A stretch of 64,000 nucleotides of DNA from Archivesica marissinica (GCA_014843695.1 CM026387.1:64603708-64667707); one strand, 5' to 3'. Shown: positions 31,697 to 44,751, counted from the stretch's first letter. Notes: generated by a model from the sequence alone, not told the origin. Made by a program: numbers and translations.

Positions 31697-32767
31697 TATA
31701 TTCTAAAACAGATATTTATATCTTATATGCATGGGTATCTGACAATCTGCCCAACTGAAGAAAGAAACAAATAAAGGATAGTACATTAAGCAACTACATA
31801 TTGGTAGAAAAGTGCTTATTCTGAATTAGGATTGCTGATTCGGTTTTATACGATGCACAAAGACAATGTGTTATCTTTCTCTAATTGTCATTATTTAAAC
31901 ATATTTAATTTTCTGTCAATATAAGAATAAGTATGATCATTAAGAATAGTATGGTCATTAAGAATAGTTTGATCATTAAGAACAATGCAAATTAAGGCGA
32001 AACAGCCTACGTTTGTCCTTTGAATTATAGTCACAATTATGTTCGTAAGTTTTGAAATTTTATATTTCTGATACGTAGACAATAAAATGACCCACACTGT
32101 TATTTTGTGGTTTAATGCTGAAAACAGCTTGGTCAATTTCATTTTGAGATAGTATATTTATTTCTGTGTGTGTGCTAAAACAGCACTTGTTTTTGCTGTG
32201 TCCAGTTCCTGTTTTCGTTCCTGCTGAAGCTTTGAAGTCACATGTTATGTATCTGAAACATAAAATACTATGCTTCCACGATATTTACTAGGACAAATAT
32301 ATCGTCAATATACAAGGTCACTAGTGTAACAAGTGAACTGTGTATTCACTAGCCCCAATAGAAATAGGCCATGTAGCAAGTACTTGAACTGAAAGATCAT
32401 GGACGGACTCCGAATATGGCGAATTTTTATTTACATGAGTGAAACACATGATTGTTTTGTTTAAATCTAATACATTGATATACTATGCACTTTGTGTATT
32501 GTGCCTATGGTGATATATATATATAGATACATGGACCAATAACATGTTGCTTTTATGTATTATTGTAGACATTTCTGACATAATCGTCGTCTCCAAATAG
32601 ATTTGCCGTCACTCCGTAACCTTTGGAATGTATTCAATGAGAGAGATATTTTAGCTTGATATGTTTCTGTATTATTGAACATTTCAATATTTCGGAACGT
32701 ATTGCAAATTAGAAACTGATTCCCTTTGATATATGTGATACATAGTGGTTAATATTAGTTTAATAAT

Positions 32768-32943
32768 ATTGTATTGCAGTATATACACACATACATGAAT
32801 AGCGGTTAATATTGTATTGCATTATATACACACATACATGAATAGCGGTTAATATTGTATTGCATTATATACACACATACATGAATAGCGGTTAATATTG
32901 TATTGCATTATATACACACATACATGAATAGCGGTTAATATTA
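32768..32943. repeat. 43-bp minisatellite, 4 units
   Basis: Units contain ACACACATACATGAATAGCG and GGTTAATATTGTATTGCAT. Absent from the matching place in copy 2, so it arose after the duplication. Confidence 0.9.
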
Positions 32944-33149
32944 TTTTGTTTGAGGCAGTTTGGATAGTGTTACTTCCCTAACTGATTTATATTTTAGACC
33001 AGTTTGTGCATCCGTATCCAGTACTTGACATTGTTATATTTTATTATTATAAATGCTACACTATAATAGTCACCTGTGGTATATATATGTATATATTATC
33101 TTTTTCCCTTTCAGTTAACCTATGTGTATATTTTCCTTTTTTCTTTCAG

Positions 33150-33224
33150 TTAACATCAGCGCCCCACTGGACACACGGACTTCAATATATTGTACTCTCT
33201 TTTGAAAGGGCTCTTCCAAATAAA
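33150..33224 (+). other. Putative 3' UTR exon of peptide gene 1
   Basis: Acceptor TTTTTTCTTTCAG at 33149 has a strong pyrimidine tract and is kept in copy 2 (TTTTTTTCCAG at 55815). Frames beyond it are not conserved between copies, which fits untranslated sequence. AATAAA follows at 33219-33224. Confidence 0.45.
33219..33224 (+). terminator. Poly(A) signal, peptide gene 1
   Basis: AATAAA within CTTCCAAATAAATTTATATC; conserved in copy 2 at 55885-55890. Confidence 0.5.
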
Positions 33225-33582
33225 TTTATATCTTGCGTATGTGTTTCGGTATTGCTTACAAAGCATGGCCCTGTGCCGTATCATGTCGCAGTATCTCCTT
33301 CTCGGAGAAAATTGCTCAAAGATACGAAACCAAAATAACAGTATCAGGATGACAAGTGGTGCTGCACCAGCTCTAATTCGACATTATAATCACCAACAAC
33401 ACACATAAGCATGTCGTGTTTACTGTGTCGCTTATCAACCTTTCGTTCTCCTTCCTTTCGTTCTGTAGTCTGACAACATGAAATAACGATAGTGCACCAC
33501 GGTGTTGTTCAGCACAACCCCACACCGTGTAGCTAGCTAATCGTGTTGTCATGGTGACACTTAGGCGGAACCAGACATTATT

Positions 33583-33921
33583 GGATACTTAGACATTGGA
33601 TAATATTTAGCTTTTTGGCGAACAATGAAGTAGGTGCAGATTTCACCGTCTGTGATATATATTAATCATCGAGCAGCTTTAACTATATTAGATATTCGGC
33701 ACATATATTGTTAATAGAAGAAGGTCGACATTAGAAACATAGTACCATTTTCTACTCTTTTATTGAGAAATTAGGTGCAACTGCTTACCAAATTATTATT
33801 GTTCTTGGTCTACTCTACAGATATTATCACTATTAGATATATTCTTTATTTATTTCAGTCTCATCGTACAATACATAACATATATAAAATTATCGTGGCA
33901 AAGTACAACACCATTCATTAA
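33583..33921. other. No gene seen
   Basis: AT-rich spacer beyond the segmental duplication. Confidence 0.45.
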
Positions 33922-34052
33922 ATTGCTAAGCAAGTTGTAACAACTTATATTAATCACTCTCGTTGGCTCGTATAAGCGTATATGTGATCATTCATGTGGG
34001 AGGAAATCGGAGTACCCGGAGAAAACCCACCTGTCCGATCTGACGACCATCG
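33922..34052 (-). mobile_element. SINE family B, cut by the gap
   Basis: Minus-strand tail and central domain up to CCGATCTGACGACCATCG, where the N run begins. Confidence 0.85.
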
Positions 34053-35052
34053 NNNNNNNNNNNNNNNNNNNNNNNNNNNNNNNNNNNNNNNNNNNNNNNN
34101 NNNNNNNNNNNNNNNNNNNNNNNNNNNNNNNNNNNNNNNNNNNNNNNNNNNNNNNNNNNNNNNNNNNNNNNNNNNNNNNNNNNNNNNNNNNNNNNNNNNN
34201 NNNNNNNNNNNNNNNNNNNNNNNNNNNNNNNNNNNNNNNNNNNNNNNNNNNNNNNNNNNNNNNNNNNNNNNNNNNNNNNNNNNNNNNNNNNNNNNNNNNN
34301 NNNNNNNNNNNNNNNNNNNNNNNNNNNNNNNNNNNNNNNNNNNNNNNNNNNNNNNNNNNNNNNNNNNNNNNNNNNNNNNNNNNNNNNNNNNNNNNNNNNN
34401 NNNNNNNNNNNNNNNNNNNNNNNNNNNNNNNNNNNNNNNNNNNNNNNNNNNNNNNNNNNNNNNNNNNNNNNNNNNNNNNNNNNNNNNNNNNNNNNNNNNN
34501 NNNNNNNNNNNNNNNNNNNNNNNNNNNNNNNNNNNNNNNNNNNNNNNNNNNNNNNNNNNNNNNNNNNNNNNNNNNNNNNNNNNNNNNNNNNNNNNNNNNN
34601 NNNNNNNNNNNNNNNNNNNNNNNNNNNNNNNNNNNNNNNNNNNNNNNNNNNNNNNNNNNNNNNNNNNNNNNNNNNNNNNNNNNNNNNNNNNNNNNNNNNN
34701 NNNNNNNNNNNNNNNNNNNNNNNNNNNNNNNNNNNNNNNNNNNNNNNNNNNNNNNNNNNNNNNNNNNNNNNNNNNNNNNNNNNNNNNNNNNNNNNNNNNN
34801 NNNNNNNNNNNNNNNNNNNNNNNNNNNNNNNNNNNNNNNNNNNNNNNNNNNNNNNNNNNNNNNNNNNNNNNNNNNNNNNNNNNNNNNNNNNNNNNNNNNN
34901 NNNNNNNNNNNNNNNNNNNNNNNNNNNNNNNNNNNNNNNNNNNNNNNNNNNNNNNNNNNNNNNNNNNNNNNNNNNNNNNNNNNNNNNNNNNNNNNNNNNN
35001 NNNNNNNNNNNNNNNNNNNNNNNNNNNNNNNNNNNNNNNNNNNNNNNNNNNN
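34053..35052. other. Assembly gap, 1000 N
   Basis: Exactly 1000 unknown bases, bounded by a SINE and a satellite; repeats probably caused the break. Confidence 0.99.
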
Positions 35053-36175
35053 AGTTTTCATCATAAAATAGTCAATGGCCACTCAAAATGAAGGCTTTTA
35101 TGTGCACTACAAGATAAAATATGCCAACTAATTATGGATTCTACGTAATGGTCACAGGGGCTTGAAAGGTCAAGTGAGCCTGCAAACCCCCAAATTTCGG
35201 GAATATTTCACATTTTACCCCGTAACACAATGTTATAATGTAAAATAAACCCTTTTTACACTTGATTCATACAGTAACCATATCAAGGAAGTTTTTAAAA
35301 AATATGAACCTGATATGGCTAATGTTTCAAACAGGCCCTTTTTGTAAAATTGTTGATAAGCCAATTATAGGTGGGGGAAGGAGAAACTCCTATCAAACGA
35401 TAAGTATTCATCATAGATTAATTATTGACAACTCAACATGAAGTGTGTCATGTCTTCAACAGATTACATATGCCATACAATTGTAGATTCGTTCTAATTT
35501 TCACAGGCGGTTGAAAGGTCATGTGAGCTGCAAACCCCGAAATTTCGGAAATTGTTCAAATTTGACCATTGACAAGCACACTGTTGTACTGTAAAATAAA
35601 TCCTATTTACACTTGATACAGTGTTGAAATCAAGGAGGAAATCAACTTGATATCGCCATTAGGGTATGAATAATGGGGGTTCCAAACGGGCATGTTGTGC
35701 TAAAATGTGCACAACTTTTGATAAGTCGATTAAAGGTGAGTAAAGGAGAGACGCATATCAAACGGTAAGTATTCATCATCAGTAACAAATGACCACTCAA
35801 AATGAAGGGTGTCATGTCGTCAACAGATACAATATGCCATATATATATGAATTTGTTCTAAGGGTTTCTGTGGGTTGACATGTCACGTGAGTCTGCAAAC
35901 CCCGCAATTTCGAATAGTTTTCAAATTGGCCATATTCATAATGTTGTACTGTAAAACCAACCCCATTTACACCTGATTCATAGTGTTCATATCAAGGAAT
36001 GTTTTCAATTAAGAAAATAACTTGATATCGCCATTGGGTTACGAATAGTGGGGGTTCCAAATAGGCCTTTCTCACTACAATTGACAAACATGTTGATAGG
36101 TCGAGTATAGGTGGGGAAGGAGCGACTCATATCAAACAGGAAGTATTCATCATAAAGTTGATAACATTTAAGGCA
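35053..36175. repeat. ~350-375-bp satellite, three diverged monomers
   Basis: TCATCAT anchors followed by GACCACTCAAAATGAAGG-type sequence start at 35058, 35409, 35773 and 36147 (steps of about 350-374 bp). Each monomer includes CTGCAAACCCC(G/C)AAATTTCG and ACTTGAT(A/T)(T/C)-GCCATTGGGT-like blocks. The array probably extends into the gap. Confidence 0.85.
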
Positions 36176-37372
36176 AAGTCTAACAGACACTGGGATTTAT
36201 TCAACATAACTTGAAATTGTGTCTATCTACTGTCAAAGAAAGAGGTTATCAAGTGATCGTCCGCCTCAAGTTAGAATACTCTTCTCCAATATGGAATCCA
36301 CAACAACAAACCCAATTAAAGCACATTGAATAGATCATAGGTAATGCGGCTAGATTTGTTGCCAACAAACCCTTCAATCCGCATAAACCAGACACGGCCT
36401 CTTCCATCATTTCATCTCTCTATTAGCCAACAACGAAGCAACACTGATTTGGTTCTGCTTTACAGAGGTTTTCATGGACTTGTTGCAGTGCCTGCGTCGT
36501 ATTTACCATACCATACACTCATTCGTTCAACTAGTCATAGTAACAAGATGAAGTTGCTACAACCTCATTGCCGCCTGAATGTTCACCAGCACTCGTGTTT
36601 TCCGATGATGAAGTTGCTACAACCTCATTGCCGCCTGCATGTCTACTAGCACTCGTATATTCCGATGATGAAGTTGCTACAACATCATTGCCGCCTGACT
36701 GTCTACCAGCACTCGTGTTTTCCGAGGATGAAGTTGCTACAACCTCATTGCCGCCTGAATGTCTACTAGCACTCGTATATTCCGATGATGAAGTTGAAGT
36801 TGCTACAACATCATTGCCGCCTGACTGTCTACCAGCACTCGTGTTTTCCGAGGATGAAGTTGCTACAACCTCATTGCCGCCTGAATGTCTACTAGCACTC
36901 GTATTGTCCGATGATGAAGTTGCTACAACATCATTGCCGCCTGCATGTCTACTAGCACTCGTGTTTTCCGATGATGAAGTTGCTACAACCTCATTGCCGC
37001 CTGAATGTCTACTAGCACTCGTATTGTCCGATGATGAAGTTGCTACAACATCATTGCCGCCTGCATGTCTACTAGCACTCGTGTTTTCCGATGATGAAGT
37101 TGCTACAACCTCATTGCCGCCTGAATGTCTACTAGCACTCGTATATTCCGATGATGAAGTTGCTACAACATCATTGCCGCCTGACTGTCTACCAGCACTC
37201 GTGTTTTCCGAGGATGAAGTTGCTACAACCTCATTGCCGCCTGAATGTTTACAAACACTCGTATTTTCCGAGTACGATACCAATCTAGAACACCGTGCCA
37301 ACTACTGTTGTCACTGCCCCGGACACATTTAAGTTAATTGTCCAGTCGCTCCCTGCATTCCGGGCCTAGTGA
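36176..37372 (+). pseudogene. LINE (CR1/L2/jockey-like) 3' end with a 60-bp array inside the ORF
   Basis: Before the array the frame reads like the C-terminal region of a non-LTR reverse transcriptase: LSTVKERGYQVIVRLKLEYS, SPIWNPQQQTQLKHIE and GNAARFVANKPFNP. After the array the same frame resumes HSYFPSTIPI, a stop where Trp is expected, then NTVPTTVVTAPDTFKLIVQS and LPAFRA with a natural stop. Several internal stops show decay. Confidence 0.78.
36547..37272. repeat. 60-bp minisatellite, 12 units, within LINE ORF
   Basis: Twelve units begin GATGAAGTTGCTACAAC at 60-bp steps (one unit has 6 extra bp near 36787). The unit corresponds to the LINE segment KLLQPHCRLNVYKHSYFP. Because 60 is divisible by 3, 254-256-codon frames are open on both strands, encoding 20-residue repeats (DDEVATTSLPPECLLALVFS on plus). 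These frames are probably not genes. Confidence 0.92.
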
Positions 37373-37732
37373 TGAATAATATATACTGTATGTTTATCGT
37401 TTGCGTTGGGTGCACTCTACACTATGCCGTGTGCGTTCTTTTAACCATCGTGACCACTTCAAATGAAAGGTTTCAAGTCTTCAACAATGCGAAATATCCA
37501 GACATTGATTTATAGAGCCTGTACCGACATTCTTTTAAAATTCAACCCCCCAAATTTATTGTTTACATTAGACAAGATTCAATAAAAGCTGGGACACACT
37601 ACAGTAATAACCTACTGAATGCTTCCATGCTACAAAGAACTTAAGACAACACCTAGAAGCATCAGTTCTGAGTGATATATTGGTATGTTTGGGGACAATA
37701 CGACACCCAATATGAAGCATAATTCCTACAGC
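37373..37732. repeat. Spacer with a fragment of the ~360-bp satellite
   Basis: Positions 37447-37562 resemble part of the monomers at 35053-36175 (GACCACTTCAAATGAAAGG, CTTCAACA, CCCCCCAAATTT). The LINE end thus lies between satellite pieces. No gene seen. Confidence 0.55.
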
Positions 37733-38700
37733 AAGGTTGTGCGTTGTCACAAACTAACTATCGAAACTCTTTGGTGGATACTGTGGCCAATGTTACTGTT
37801 CTGGGCGAAGGAATATGGGGACGTATTTGGTGAAGAACTAAAGGAGCATGTTGAGTAAGTCATATTACACTTTGTAAACCATAAAGCTGAAGAGGCGACA
37901 CAGTCGTTTGAAATGCTAGTTGATGCAACAAGTAGCAGTGCATGGATTCGTCCAAGTGTGATAATCGGAGCAATAAAGTATAGAGACATTGCATGGAGAT
38001 GGTCTCAATCATCATGGGATTCATTCGCGCTGTTCGGGAAGGAAACTGGGAACTATATCTTGAACATTTTGCAAATATGCTACCATGGTTTGCACTCTAT
38101 AATCACACCACTTATTGGGTCCAGTTTACGTGGCAGACCTGAACAGCTAGAAAGTACCGACACTGATGTACACATGGAGTTCTTGGCAGGGCGGTTCTCG
38201 ATCAAAAGATCAAGCAGGCCATATTGACAAGTGGCTCTTGAGCATATTGACAAAATAGCAAACGTAAGTGGAAGCATGGTAAGCATAACACAGCGAGATT
38301 CAATCAGGGACCAGTGGTGCTTAAAATACAGTGAAAGAGCTCAACTATCGATGCTACCCATCCAATGCTTTGTAATCAACTGGCGTATTAAAGGACGGTT
38401 TGGATCACAGAGATGCAGCTACTCTAGTCGAAAGCGCGAATAGCAAGAAGATGCATCAACGCGTATCCCATGCTGGGGATAAACTCAGTCTGTCCACAAA
38501 ATTAATGATGTGACACCAGAGGAAGTGAAGACTGAACTTTTAGCTGCCTGGCAAAAGTATGACACTCTTGTTCAGGAATCAGCGTCACGTATTGTGGATA
38601 ACAGGGTACACTATTGTTGAAAACTTCTTTAGAACAAGACCAAAACTATTAGTTCAATATACAATGGAATGTTCCAATGGCATAGAATAAGTCGAAAGCC
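37733..38700 (+). pseudogene. Decayed ORF of an unidentified, probably mobile-element-linked protein
   Basis: One frame is open at 37913-38227, has a single TGA, and continues at 38231-38443. It reads ATSSSAWIRPSVIIGAIKYR, ETGNYILNILQICYHGLHSI, GRPEQLESTDTDVHMEF and ANVSGSMVSITQRDSIRDQW. The residue composition looks protein-like and the two halves stay in frame across the stop. I do not recognise the family; it vaguely recalls large repeated ORFs of marine invertebrates. More remnants follow to about 38700. Confidence 0.4.
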
Positions 38701-40005
38701 GACCGAGAACGTTTAAGACGGTTGCTGCAGCATTAACCTGAACTGTTGTTAATACAATTTTTTTATCTAGAATGTACTTCATAGCAGTCAGATGAACACA
38801 TACACTCAACCAAATTCCTAATCTGGTGTTTTATAACATTTGGAGCCAACTAATAATCATACATTATAAATATTTTCCTATTGTCATTAAATACAATTTA
38901 TACCAGATCATTATACAACAATTTATTGCATACAAAGGTATCAAATACGATCATATGAATATTATATGGTTATTAGATTGCTCCTAATACTGTAAATCAC
39001 CAGGTGACCGATTAGGCAGTTTGTTGAGTGTACAACCTCACTGATGGACTTGTGAATTTATGGTAGTTGACAAAAGGTCCACGTAAAAATATTTATATCG
39101 ATCTTAAGCATAGTTGACCTCTCCGAAGCAATCATTGTTCGTACCCCAGTAACAATAACATGTTTATTTGTTCACTAATGCTTCCCTTGATATTATATAC
39201 ATTGTATATTTAGTCAATATGAATCAATCGTGAAAAAAGATTTCTTTTAAATTAAAATACTGTACTTTAATTATATAGGTTAATGTTAAATGGGGGGGGG
39301 GGTGTACAGTGAATTTTGATCATTGTGTCCCTTAAAATAATCAATTTAAAGAGATTTCATCTTGTTGATGACATTAAGCTCTTCATTTTGAGTGGCTATA
39401 TATTACTCTATGATGAATACTTTGATAGATTGAATAGATTACTCTATGATAATACCCCCTAGTAATTCTAAGAGTCTACAATCCGGCATAGACTTTCTTG
39501 AACGGGTAGAAAACGGGATTGACAAATACCAGTTATTATGTAAAACAATAAAAAAACGGCTATTTCAATAGTCGTACATAAGATTGATCAACAAGTCGCG
39601 AAATGCCCTATTGCTCCGGTGTAGTCCTATTGTTCCCACTTATATAAAATTAGTTAAAAACGGGTGTGGGAATAAGAGGATTTGTGTTGCAGTGTGTTTA
39701 AGAGTGTTTAAGATCAAACACAATCAAACGGACGGACAGACACGCAGACAGACAGCAACTATATATATACATACCATGAACCTGTAACCACCAACAACAA
39801 GACTTTGTCCACCGCGTTTGTTGCGGACAAATTCAATTTGAACTTGTGCATTCGCCAATAATTTGGAATGGTCATTTACCTATGAAGTGGGAATAAGAGT
39901 ACTACTGGACAACAGCAAGTGGGAATAAAAGGATTAAACCCTATGACCACGTGACCCAGTTACGCGAAACCTCCAACAAACAAATATAATATGGCTATAT
40001 GATAT
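38701..40005. other. No gene; inverted satellite fragment at 39328-39430
   Basis: AT-rich. The fragment CATTTTGAGTGGC near 39387 is the ~360-bp satellite in reverse. A G run (10 or more) lies at 39292. Positions 39930-40000 resemble 26040-26110 (ATATGGCTATATGATA), a sequence that lies just past the 3' ends of both minus-strand LINEs. Confidence 0.5.
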
Positions 40006-40660
40006 CTACAACAACAACAACAACAACAACAATAGTTTATTGCGTAAAACATCTATAAGATGCTTAATGCAAATACAATAGTTGTTATAGTGTAGTGGAT
40101 ACACAAACAACAACAACAGCAATAGTTTATTGCGTAAAACATCTATAAGATGCTTAAAGCAAATACAATAGTTGTTACACAGTGTAGTGGATACACAACA
40201 ATAATTACCGAGAGGTCTCTTTAATAAAATCTTGTGAACAGATATCAGGTTCAAATTACAAGGATCTGTTCTGCATAAATATGCTTACGGTGAGTTGTAT
40301 GTATTAATATGATTATTTAAATATTAAAATGTATTAATGTCTATTCCTACTGATTAATGCATAATATGTGAACTTAGAAATATTAAGAATACAACGTTTT
40401 GACTGTTCCGACATGATATGTTCAAACTTATTAATGTTGGGCCAATGGTTATAATATGGTTTAAGATACTTGGTAAGTAATTCCCTATATTTTGGGCATA
40501 CTAACAGGAAGTGATATTCGATTTCTAAGACATTCATGTTACAATTCAGACAGTGTCTATCTTCTCGTCTAATGTTACTATATCTGCCGGTTTCACTTGT
40601 AAGATCGTGCGACGATATTCTAAAGCGTGTCATTGCTATTCGAAATTTGTTTTCCATGAT
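40006..40660 (-). pseudogene. LINE C-terminus and 3' UTR with TTG-repeat tail
   Basis: The minus strand encodes RFRISSHDLTSETGRYSN, DRHCLNCNMNVLEIEYHFLL and VCPKYRELLTKYL, the C-x2-C/H-x-C type C-terminal motif of non-LTR elements. Then come ~320 bp of 3' UTR and a (TTG)n tail at 40010-40032. A ~103-bp segment of the tail region is duplicated (40010-40200). Confidence 0.8.
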
Positions 40661-40837
40661 ATAATTTAAGTATTTTTCGAAATTGAAACTATATTTATAT
40701 ATGTTATACGATCTCAGCCTAGTATATAGAACTCTATGGATTGAACCAGGACTATAGATAGATAAAACAGGCCCTGATTGAACAGATTAAATTTAGAAAA
40801 TACATCGTAACTATTTATGTTATACTAGTACTACACT

Positions 40838-40906
40838 GTCCAAGTGGAGAGCAGTGGTGAAGGCCCTATACCCCAACCGGGGTGAAGAGGATTGATGATG
40901 ATGATG
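40838..40906 (+). mobile_element. RTE-type LINE, 69-bp 3' end, with perfect TSD
   Basis: Encodes KWRAVVKALYPNRGEED and a stop, the typical last residues of RTE-like elements, followed by a (TGA)n tail. The 11-bp TSD AGTACTACACT is at 40827-40837 and 40907-40917. An extremely 5'-truncated insertion. Confidence 0.82.
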
Positions 40907-40917
40907 AGTACTACACT

Positions 40918-42032
40918 TACAATTTAATAATAACATGGATGTCAGTGGCATGTAAAGCAGTATATAATGCTGATGAATGGTCCTGTGTATAGATAGTTTA
41001 TGGCACAAAGGATGGGAACCAGGAAACACCTGCCATTTATTCGTATAAAACATCAATGCATCTATCAAGTTCCTGTTGTACATAACTATATATTCTTTAT
41101 TTCCCTCGACATACAAGGATTAGTAACTAAACAAGTAACTAAACATACATTTACATATGCAATTTAAACAATGCATGACTATAATATAGTGTTTGTTTGA
41201 ACAATGTTAAATTACAATGTTGTGCTGCAGTAGATAATTCCAGTATAAGAACAAGCTACCTGTAATAGAACATGATCTATTATCGTGTTACAATTCAAAC
41301 TATCTACGACACTAGTGTAATGTCTATATAGGTTCCACACACATATATGTAACTTTCATAATTCACTTAGAACTTTAAGGGCTGTATGGTACCGGGTAAT
41401 TGATTAGATTTAAAACGTCTCTGGTGCGTTTTAACATATTTTTGATCATAATTTAACAATGTCTGATGAAGTGTTGAGCAGGCCCGAGCCTATAGGCTTA
41501 ATAGTAGCTACGCCCCTGGTATATACCATTGCATTAAAATAAGCGCACGGCTGATTTATAAATAAAATAAATCAATGCCACACTGAATATATTGCCAACA
41601 AAATTGGTTGTCATTCTGAATTTGGCTCAAAGGCAGTATGTAGAAGATTAAAATTATTAAACAGTTAAATAATTGACCTACCCATATGTCTCATGAATAT
41701 TATACCCAGAGCTATTCATCCATTAGTACCATCCGACTCATTTTTTGGCGAAATATGCGACACAAAAAAGAAGCAAAAATGTTTTGAAATTACCAAAAAA
41801 TCGATAAACAGCATTTTTATATTATATGTACAAGGTACTAGTTTATATATTTTTCTGTGACATATAAAATAATGATAATCCCCGATATATGCTACTTTAA
41901 ACAACATCTTCCAATGTTGTGTTGTAAATGTTTTATAAAAATGACTTATAAATCATAAACAAACTTCAAAATATGATTTTTATGGAAGTTTTAATTTTTT
42001 ATTACTTATATTATTACTTTTATGTTTTGCAG
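40918..42032. other. No gene seen
   Basis: AT-rich. Minus-strand frames at 40820-41116 and 41716-41907 show no domain or splice support. Confidence 0.5.
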
Positions 42033-42717
<685 letters not shown>

Positions 42718-42916
42718 AATTGGCATCCTCTGAGACAGAACGTGAAAATCGTTATGATTCTGTTTGTACTGTTACATAGCATAACACGTTGACAGAAGAT
42801 AGCGTTTAAATATAATAAGACTAGAAAACTAAAAATATGAAGGAAGCAATTATTCATACATTTGTGAATAATAAATTACATGTAATGATAATCACAAATG
42901 TTTTTATTATTTTATT
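42718..42916. other. No gene seen
   Basis: Short AT-rich spacer. Confidence 0.4.
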
Positions 42917-43010
42917 TAAGCTTTGTTTATTTTACAACGATTGCGAAGCAAGTTTTAACAACTTATATTAATCACTCTCGCAATCGTTGTAAAATAAATA
43001 AAGTTTTAAG
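42917..43010. mobile_element. Palindromic SINE family B tail
   Basis: A minus-strand family B tail (TTTATTTTACAACGATTGCG) runs to CACTCTCG and then reverses into CGCAATCGTTGTAAAATAAA. The result is an inverted repeat with 21-bp arms around the core TTAATATAAGTTG. It looks like a fold-back or template-switch product. Confidence 0.8.
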
Positions 43011-43765
43011 TGGTTGTATATTTTTGGGATTCATTAAAACAAAGCAATGTAATCTTTTACAATAATCATTCTCAAACAAGCTGATCGCAAAATAATAAAG
43101 AATTTAACACTCCATTGGATTTATTATATCTTTTATTTGAAACATGTGTAAAATAAATATTATAAATTTGGTAAAATAATGGTATCATATGAAAGTTGCG
43201 TTTATAATGACTTTAATGACAATTTTCAAAATACTGTTTTTTTTAATAACAAGTCCTTATCGTTTTTCTTTTGTTCAGCCTCAGCCGATTCTCCATAGGT
43301 CTTCTTTAATTTTCTTCCTAAAAACAGAAAACATTTTAGCAAAAATCTTAAAATAAACTGAGTGTTGCACTTTCGTGTCATGTAAATACTAGTAGTATAT
43401 ATTTTTTCACTACTTTAAAGATGTAAATTTTTAAAAAATATCTAATTTTTCGTTATTAGTTGTTTTCAGAATAGTATGCAGTAGTTTCATTCCTTGTTTA
43501 TGTTTTTGAAATATGTAAACTGTATTCAATATTCCCTTGACAACATATCACATTGTTCATAAACTCTAATACTGTATATATATATAATAATATTCTTTGA
43601 CTGAGAAACATATCTATTTAATCAAATGTGCAGCTTAAGTTAAAATAATAACACATACGAATAACATTATCATTATTCTCCAGCCGGGTTGTACATTTAC
43701 AATCACATTTCAATATACGTACAATTCCAAATTATAATACCGAAGTGGGTCTATATTTGTTGGTT
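43011..43765. other. No gene seen
   Basis: Very AT-rich spacer. A stretch near 43600-43660 (TTCTTTGACTGAGAAACA) recurs at about 45008-45070, a small dispersed or duplicated piece. Confidence 0.5.
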
Positions 43766-43769
43766 AATG

Positions 43770-44043
43770 TGTGTTTTACGTTTATTTATCGTCGCTACCT
43801 GTTACCCATATGAGCGACGCTTCCTGAAGAGATTAGTCGTTTTAGATTTTGGAGGATAGTGCATGATACAGACAGAGACCAATTCCAGAGTCTCCTCTGG
43901 TTCTTTTACGTGCACGGTGTAAATCACCGACACGAGACCTCGGTTTAACGTCCCATCTGAAAGACTGTTCATTTTATTAGGGTTAGACGGGGTATCGAAT
44001 CTGCGATCCCTGGATTACCAGTCCGGCGTGTTACCACTGGACT
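43770..44043 (-). mobile_element. SINE family C, nearly full length
   Basis: Minus-strand copy with tail (CGTCGCTACCTGTTACCCAT on plus), body and head (GGGTATCGAATCTGCGATCC, GTGTTACCACTGGACTA on plus). Confidence 0.88.
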
Positions 44044-44508
44044 ATATATCACACTTTTAAACATCTAACGATAGTACCATATCTCTAAGTCACAGCACTG
44101 ATTGATGTTAATACACAAAAGTGTATATCTACATGTTTTTGAAAACGTTTGCAAACGTTGACAATATATACATAAACACTATAATATTCATCTTAATTAT
44201 AAACCAAACAGCATCAGTCTGTGACACAAAAATACCCGCGATTCGACTCGCACAGGAAACAACCAGAGGTTAAAACTTGGAGTTACTAAGATATTACTCT
44301 GGAAAACCTTTGTCGACTTGTCACCTGTCGCATCGCTGAATGCCAGACCACATTCAAGATCAAGACTTATGGTACTATTTAAACATCTATACACTCATAT
44401 ATATGTACACTACATTTCAAAATATTGCAGTCAGTCTACAAATATGAATTTTTATGAAAACGTTGTCAGTGTTCTGTAATTTTATCATTTGTTAATTATA
44501 CCTTATAT
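44044..44508. other. No gene seen
   Basis: The 65-codon minus-strand frame at 44197-44394 has no motif. Confidence 0.45.
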
Positions 44509-44739
44509 GTCGTGATAGCGCAGTGGATGCGCGGTCGCTTCAGGTGCGAACGGTCCGGAGTTCGAACCCCGCTGGAGCCGTTACGATTGTGCCCTTAGGC
44601 AAGGCATTTAAATGCCACGTTGCCTCTTCTCTATCTCCCTCGTGGCTATGGATTCCACCAGAAATGAGGTCTCGAGAGTGATTAATATAAGTTGTAATAA
44701 CTTGTTTCGCAGTCGAACTAAAATAAATTTGTATAAACA
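44509..44739 (+). mobile_element. SINE family A, best-preserved full copy
   Basis: Complete head (A box TAGCGCAGTGGATGCGCG, B box GAGTTCGAACCCC), central domain and tail ending AAATTTGTATAAAC. Short matching flanks TTATATG at 44503-44509 and 44745-44751 may be the TSD. Confidence 0.9.
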
Positions 44740-44751
44740 ATAGTTTATATG

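Larger units (their letters stand above)
28535..33582 (+). repeat. Segmental duplication, copy 1
   Basis: Colinear with 45635-56233 over flanks, promoter, exons, most intron sequence, MITEs and 3' region. The right limit is GACACTTAGGCGGAA here and GACACCTAGGCGGAA in copy 2. The copy 1 interval is 5.0 kb and copy 2 is 10.6 kb; the difference is insertions in copy 2 plus about 530 bp (30610-31138) present only here. Confidence 0.9.

Noticed and set aside
33988..35091. Long ORFs on both strands across 34053-35052
   Set aside because: Same reason: 1000 N gap.
36531..37332. 254-256-codon ORFs with 20-residue repeats on both strands
   Set aside because: Produced by a 60-bp array inside a decayed LINE; the LINE frame is the meaningful one.
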